A stretch of 8,327 nucleotides of DNA from Bacillota bacterium (GTDB taxonomy: Bacteria; Bacillota; DTU030; DUMP01). Positions within the stretch are counted from its first letter, which is position 1. The number at the start of each line of letters is the position of its first letter. Positions 4,825-8,327 of this stretch are shown here, one piece after another. A program made the translations under genes and the position numbers. Location: NCBI GenBank assembly GCA_012735455.1, contig JAAYHG010000149.1, positions 1 through 8,327 on the forward strand, written 5' to 3'. The notes beneath the pieces are model-generated. The model did not search any database. It saw only the letters and a program-made list of their open reading frames with translations, and was not told the origin of the DNA.

Positions 4825-7062
4825 TTAATTGCGCTCTGTAGCTAATTCTTGCTGATTTTGCTGTTTTTCTCTGGGTCCTTTCGGTAGGACCAGCAAGATA
4901 AGCAGCGAAACGGGATAAAGAAGTGCTGTGGCGGCAGCTACAACACCGGAGTCGTTAGCAATTAAAGCAACAACAATTCCCGCCACAGTCCCTCGCAGAA
5001 AAAGTACCAGTAGGCGACGTTCCTTCGCAAACTTAAGTTTCCAACGATAGGGCCCGTAAAACAGGGAACACAGGGTTATAAGAAGCATGAGCAAGACCCT
5101 ACTCCATAGTGAGTATCGAAGTAGCTTTAAGTTCATGCCGAGTTTACGAATAACGATGTCTCTCGCACTGCCAAAACCCGATTGTGTGACAAGCTTTACG
5201 GCTTGGCCAATGTGCGAGGTTTGGGTTGCCAGATGCCAGTCTGACCATGCCAGAAGTGAAACGAAGACAATAGCTAAAGTAAGGCCAATGACAATCTCTC
5301 TGATCCTGGGTTCAGGGTACCTTAACCCTAACGCAACAAGTGCTGTAGCACTTACAAAAGCGAGGATACCTCCAGCATTGGCGCCATAGGAATTACCCCC
5401 CAAGAAGACAGTGCCGAGGAGCAAGAAAAGAACCAGTGTGAGATAGACGCGTTGTTGTTCAAGCTGGTAGTGGTCCAAGAGGTAGCCAAGACTGGGAAGG
5501 GCGGCACCTAGAAACACCCCCATGTATTCATTGCCGATTCCGTAATAGCGAGCCCCGCTAATAAAACAATAGCCTAAGATTGATGAGGCTATTAGATTTT
5601 GTCCTTTAGCTATATCCCAAGCCAGAAGCAAGACGGTTATTATGGCAGTGGCGATCAAGGTTCTTATGGGGGAACCGGTAAGCCTTCGCAAACAGACCAC
5701 GATAAGGATTGTTGCTAGTACTGTAAGAGCAACTGTAGGTGCAAGCGGTTGTACGGGCAGTGCGGCTAGGATGAGAAAAACCAGTGGTACTGCAGCCCCG
5801 GCAGGAAGGAGCCAGCTTATTAGTTGGGCAAGCCTTTCATTGCGCCCTAACAATGCCCCAACAGTGAGGGCAAGAACAAGGATCAGGTAGCCGATATAAA
5901 GACGTATGATCATGGGACGAAGGTTGAAGCTTGCTACAGCGCGCTTCTCCAGTAAGGCCAGCTTCTGAAGTGGCTCAGGGTCATAGCGTGTACTCAATGG
6001 TCGACCCAAGACAGCGGGCCCCCAGGTTAGGCCTATCTGGGCTAGAATGGTTGGAGCGATATCAATGTTTGCAGCTAACCCATGACGGCGGGTTGTAGGA
6101 GATACTATTAAACCATGTGTAACACCAGGCCCGCGCCAAGCTATGGGTGTTAGTCGGTGGCCGCTGGCGTAATTATCTTTACCGGGAGTTGGTGAAAGCA
6201 GCAGAATGGTAACATCCGGGGCGGTAAAGGTGGGGAGAAACTCGCTGAGGAAAGAGTTTAGGCGTAGCAAAGCAGCCTGCCGCAGCCCTCTTCCTGTTGA
6301 GGGTAAGCTGAAAGCAGCGTACTGTTCAGCCCTGTACAGGTCAGGCCATTCCACAGCTATCACAGTAGCTATATCCCATACTTTTCTTGTCTCCTGAATA
6401 ATGGTTGCTGTATCAGTCCAAAAGCCGTAAGGACCAGTTGGGTCACGAGATAGGAGTTCTTGTCCCACATTGCCGTAAGGAACGTAGCCCTGCTCGTCCA
6501 TAAGCAGATTGATTATGTGCCGCTCAGGATGCAGAGTATCGGCAACACCTATGACAGCAGTTTCTAAGCCAGCAGAGCGCAAGGCCTGGCCTAAGGCACC
6601 CACTTGAACTTCGTAGTTGAGGCTCTCATTCGCTGTCTTGAGGGCTGCCAGGCCCAATTGAACAATCCCTTGATCCTGGCTAAGACGATAACCGGTGCGG
6701 CGCGCATGAACCTCAGTGGCCGCTCCTGCCTCTTCCGCCAATTCTGTTGTCAGAGATAGAGCGATAGATTTACCTGAGCCTTTAGCCCGTGTTCCGCTTC
6801 CTAACGTCAGGTAGGCGCTCTCCAGGCTTGGGGTACCTCCTTGATTGGTATTGATAAGTCCCCAGGCACCAGTAGCAAAGAATGACTTTAGGTAAGGCAG
6901 ATCTTCTCCCAGTACGTCAGCCAAACTCAAACTGTCAACAGCGACAATAAGTATCTTACTTTGTCTGATGGTAGAGGTGGCGGCCAAGCATGAGGCTGGT
7001 GATAAGGATACGAGTAGCGCCGCTAAACAGAAAGAGGTTACGACCTTAATACTGCACCTCAT
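4825..7062 (-). CDS. Exported alkaline-phosphatase-like domain fused to a polytopic membrane domain
   Basis: This 745-residue protein is not one I can name. Residues 1-28 look like a signal peptide (basic MRCSIK, hydrophobic core, ASCLAA cleavage region). Residues about 35-355 resemble the alkaline phosphatase/sulfatase superfamily: KILIVAVDSLSLADV (36-50), a GGTPSLESAYLTLGSGTRA segment (75-93) where the nucleophile loop is expected, RLTPIAWRGPG (303-313) and HGLAANIDIAPTILAQIG (327-344). The usual DHG metal motif is absent; SPTPGKDN (290-297) occupies that region, so activity is uncertain. From about 385 onward there are roughly ten membrane helices, with polar motifs GARYYGIGNEYMG (503-515), GGNSYGANAGG (555-565) and NDSGVVAAATA (703-713). 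The tail is short and charged. The ATG at 7062 has GGAGG 9 nt upstream and overlaps the glycosyltransferase gene by 17 nt, implying translational coupling. A role in assembling or modifying a surface glycan or lipid is inferred from that partner only. Confidence 0.85.
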   Translation of the reverse strand: MRCSIKVVTSFCLAALLVSLSPASCLAATSTIRQSKILIVAVDSLSLADVLGEDLPYLKSFFATGAWGLINTNQGGTPSLESAYLTLGSGTRAKGSGKSIALSLTTELAEEAGAATEVHARRTGYRLSQDQGIVQLGLAALKTANESLNYEVQVGALGQALRSAGLETAVIGVADTLHPERHIINLLMDEQGYVPYGNVGQELLSRDPTGPYGFWTDTATIIQETRKVWDIATVIAVEWPDLYRAEQYAAFSLPSTGRGLRQAALLRLNSFLSEFLPTFTAPDVTILLLSPTPGKDNYASGHRLTPIAWRGPGVTHGLIVSPTTRRHGLAANIDIAPTILAQIGLTWGPAVLGRPLSTRYDPEPLQKLALLEKRAVASFNLRPMIIRLYIGYLILVLALTVGALLGRNERLAQLISWLLPAGAAVPLVFLILAALPVQPLAPTVALTVLATILIVVCLRRLTGSPIRTLIATAIITVLLLAWDIAKGQNLIASSILGYCFISGARYYGIGNEYMGVFLGAALPSLGYLLDHYQLEQQRVYLTLVLFLLLGTVFLGGNSYGANAGGILAFVSATALVALGLRYPEPRIREIVIGLTLAIVFVSLLAWSDWHLATQTSHIGQAVKLVTQSGFGSARDIVIRKLGMNLKLLRYSLWSRVLLMLLITLCSLFYGPYRWKLKFAKERRLLVLFLRGTVAGIVVALIANDSGVVAAATALLYPVSLLILLVLPKGPREKQQNQQELATERN

Positions 7063-8113
7063 ATCTTAGGGCCTCCCTGTAAACAGCAAGGGTTTTTTCC
7101 ACCATTCTTTCAGCGCTGAAATGCGTACGGGCTCTCTCTGCTCCGGCCATCCCAAGATCTGCTGCCCAGGATGGCCGCCTGAGGAGCATCTCTATGGCGG
7201 CTGCTAGCTCAGCCGGACAGCGCGGTTCGACCAAAATACCGGTTTCTCCGTCTTTAATCACCTCGGGTATACCCCCAACCCGTGTACTTACCACTGGACG
7301 TGCCAAAACCATAGCTTCAAGGTTGGCCAAACCCATGCTTTCCGCAACCGGTGCAGTAACAAACAGCCGAGCAAAGGACAAGAGTGGTTGTGGATTAGAA
7401 ACAAAACCCAGAAACTTAACCGCTGAAGCAATCCCCAGTTTCAGTGCCAAACGTTCTAACCGTCTACGCTCTGGTCCGTCACCAGCGATCATCAACTTAA
7501 GCTCGGGCCAGCTGGACCGATCTAGGCGAGAAAATGCATGTAGGAGATAACCCATACCTTTTATGGGCACGAGGCGTCCCATACTGAGAATATATGGCTT
7601 TCCTATCGGATTTACGTTCTCAACTTGGCTTTCCTTGATGTCAATTCCGTTGGGTATCGCACTGATCTTACTATGTGGTACACCACTTCGGCAAAGAACA
7701 GTGGCTAAAGCCCGAGAAACAGCAATAATGCGTTCAAACCGGCGGGCCAGCAAAGCTTCGCGCCACGCTATCCACGGAAGGCTAGGTGCAGGAAAGCTAT
7801 GCACTGTGTACACAAAGGCGCTCCGGGCTGGCTTTACGGTAAAGTACCCTATCATAGCGGCTAAAGTTCCATGGTAATGGACTACATCAGGGCGGAGTTT
7901 TGCTATGAGCTGAGTCAAGTTCTGTGTACCCGAGAGGACGGCACCGGGGTGATGAGAGAGAGGCAAGAAGAAAAACGCATCCCCAGCAGAACTTAAGCTT
8001 TCTGGACCAGCTATATAGACCTCATGGCTCGCCTCCTTTAATTTCCGAGCCAGGGTCCTGACATGGGTTACCATCCCCCCCTGGCATGGTCGTACCACCA
8101 ATAACACCCGCAC
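7046..8113 (-). CDS. Family 4 glycosyltransferase
   Basis: This is a retaining GT-B glycosyltransferase of family GT4, expected to act on the cytoplasmic face and to transfer a sugar from an activated donor. The 355 residues are full length. The N-terminal Rossmann half has a GGMVTHVRTLA loop (12-22), DVVHYHG (76-82), YTVHSFPAP (102-110) and IIAVSRALA (129-137). The donor half begins after IPNGID (153-158) and contains ILSMGRLVPIKG (175-186), MIAGDGPERRRLE (208-220), the E-x7-E motif AESMGLANLEAM (257-268, Glu258 and Glu266) and VGGIPEVIKDGETGILV (279-295). The start is a GTG at 8111-8113 with AGGAGG 7 nt upstream. Acceptor and sugar cannot be predicted from sequence alone. It is the first gene of a probable two-gene operon with the overlapping membrane protein, so envelope glycan or glycolipid synthesis is the most likely setting. 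Confidence 0.94.
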   Translation of the reverse strand: MRVLLVVRPCQGGMVTHVRTLARKLKEASHEVYIAGPESLSSAGDAFFFLPLSHHPGAVLSGTQNLTQLIAKLRPDVVHYHGTLAAMIGYFTVKPARSAFVYTVHSFPAPSLPWIAWREALLARRFERIIAVSRALATVLCRSGVPHSKISAIPNGIDIKESQVENVNPIGKPYILSMGRLVPIKGMGYLLHAFSRLDRSSWPELKLMIAGDGPERRRLERLALKLGIASAVKFLGFVSNPQPLLSFARLFVTAPVAESMGLANLEAMVLARPVVSTRVGGIPEVIKDGETGILVEPRCPAELAAAIEMLLRRPSWAADLGMAGAERARTHFSAERMVEKTLAVYREALRYEVQY

Positions 8114-8129
8114 CGTGAATCCTCCTTTA

Positions 8130-8159
8130 AGATGTAGGAAACATATGTTTTCTACATCT
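8130..8159. repeat. 30-bp near-perfect palindrome upstream of the glycosyltransferase
   Basis: The two 15-nt halves are reverse complements except at one position pair. On the minus strand the order is AGATGTAG, A, AAACAT then ATGTTT, C, CTACATCT. The centre lies between 8144 and 8145. The palindrome ends 3 nt before the AGGAGG ribosome binding site (8121-8126). It has no T-run on either strand, so it is not a terminator. It could be an operator, or in RNA a 12-bp stem with one A-C mismatch and an AUAU loop next to the ribosome binding site. Confidence 0.85.
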
Positions 8160-8183
8160 GCTTAGCTTGCACTGTTGCAGGCG

Positions 8184-8211
8184 AATATATGCATCAGTGG
8201 GGAGAATACAA
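8184..8211 (-). promoter_or_regulatory. Candidate promoter of the glycosyltransferase operon
   Basis: On the minus strand TTGTAT (complement of 8206-8211) and TATATT (complement of 8184-8189) are 16 nt apart; the -10 box has 5 of 6 consensus bases and the -35 box 3 of 6. The overlapping CATATATT with an upstream TTGTATT also partly resembles a sigma-E promoter, though at 13 nt the spacer is slightly short. It starts 5 nt beyond the T-run of the tRNA terminator. The leader would be about 60 nt and contain the whole palindrome at 8130-8159. Confidence 0.4.
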
Positions 8212-8216
8212 GGCAT

Positions 8217-8242
8217 AAAAAAACAGCCTTTGACGGCTGTTT
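8217..8242 (-). terminator. Intrinsic terminator after tRNA-Pro
   Basis: On the minus strand AAACAGCC (complement of 8235-8242), a 6-nt loop and GGCTGTTT (complement of 8221-8228) form an 8-bp stem that runs into a tract of seven T residues (complement of 8217-8223), three of which are shared with the stem. It lies 22 nt after the encoded CCA end of the tRNA. Confidence 0.9.
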
Positions 8243-8264
8243 AGACTAACCAAAGTTCTAGAGA

Positions 8265-8327
8265 TGGTCGGAGTAAGCGGATTTGAACCGCTGGCCTCTT
8301 GCACCCCAAGCAAGCGCTCTACCAAGC
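8265..8327 (-). tRNA. tRNA-Pro(GGG), 3' part; 5' end outside window
   Basis: On the minus strand the sequence runs from the D loop to an encoded CCA (8265-8267). The D-stem 3' strand is GAGC (8316-8319). The anticodon stem CTTGC/GCAAG encloses the loop TTGGGGT (8303-8309), giving anticodon GGG (complement of 8305-8307). The variable region has 5 nt. The T stem AGCGG/CCGCT encloses TTCAAAT. The acceptor 3' strand TACTCCG (8269-8275) ends in G72, which fits the unusual C1-G72 pair of bacterial tRNA-Pro, followed by discriminator A73. The acceptor 5' strand and the 5' strand of the D stem are beyond the window edge. Confidence 0.95.

Noticed and set aside
8130..8159. Palindrome as an intrinsic terminator
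   Set aside because: No run of T follows on either strand, and the tRNA already has a strong terminator at 8217-8242.

Overview
The window looks like chromosomal DNA of a Gram-positive, probably spore-forming member of the Bacillota (Clostridia, in the broad Moorella/Desulfotomaculum/Peptococcaceae neighbourhood). The evidence is strong AGGAGG-type ribosome binding sites, a DUF2508 (YaaL-type) small protein, a Bacillus/Thermotoga-type short SpeD, an EF-G2-type translation-factor paralogue, and a peptidoglycan-binding/LysM/GH18-like protein without a signal peptide. The lineage assignment is an inference from gene content, not from a marker gene.

Every supported gene lies on the minus strand, so transcription runs right to left. 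In that order the window holds: the 3' part of tRNA-Pro(GGG) with an intrinsic terminator (8217-8327); a GT4 glycosyltransferase overlapping by 17 nt a 745-residue protein with an alkaline-phosphatase-like exported domain and a polytopic membrane domain (4825-8113); speD, S-adenosylmethionine decarboxylase, with a consensus promoter and a strong terminator (4290-4788); a mosaic cell-wall-binding protein (3020-4228); a DUF2508 protein followed 32 nt later by D-alanine-D-alanine ligase (1602-2908); and the N-terminal 475 codons of an EF-G-like GTPase that runs off the left edge (1-1426).

Cell-envelope work is the main theme. Ddl makes the D-Ala-D-Ala dipeptide of peptidoglycan. The mosaic protein has peptidoglycan-binding modules and may be a spore-cortex protein. 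The GT4/membrane pair looks like an uncharacterised envelope glycan or glycolipid unit. SpeD (polyamine synthesis), EF-G2 and tRNA-Pro are housekeeping neighbours.

The most interesting unexplained structure is regulatory. There is a 30-bp near-perfect palindrome just before the GT4 ribosome binding site. A 10-bp inverted repeat brackets the speD promoter core, with one arm on the -35 box and the other just downstream of the predicted transcription start. A sigma-K-like promoter precedes the mosaic protein. A 7-bp inverted repeat fills the spacer of the putative DUF2508-ddl promoter. No mobile element, CRISPR array or phage gene was seen, and no stretch above 300 bases lacks a gene.
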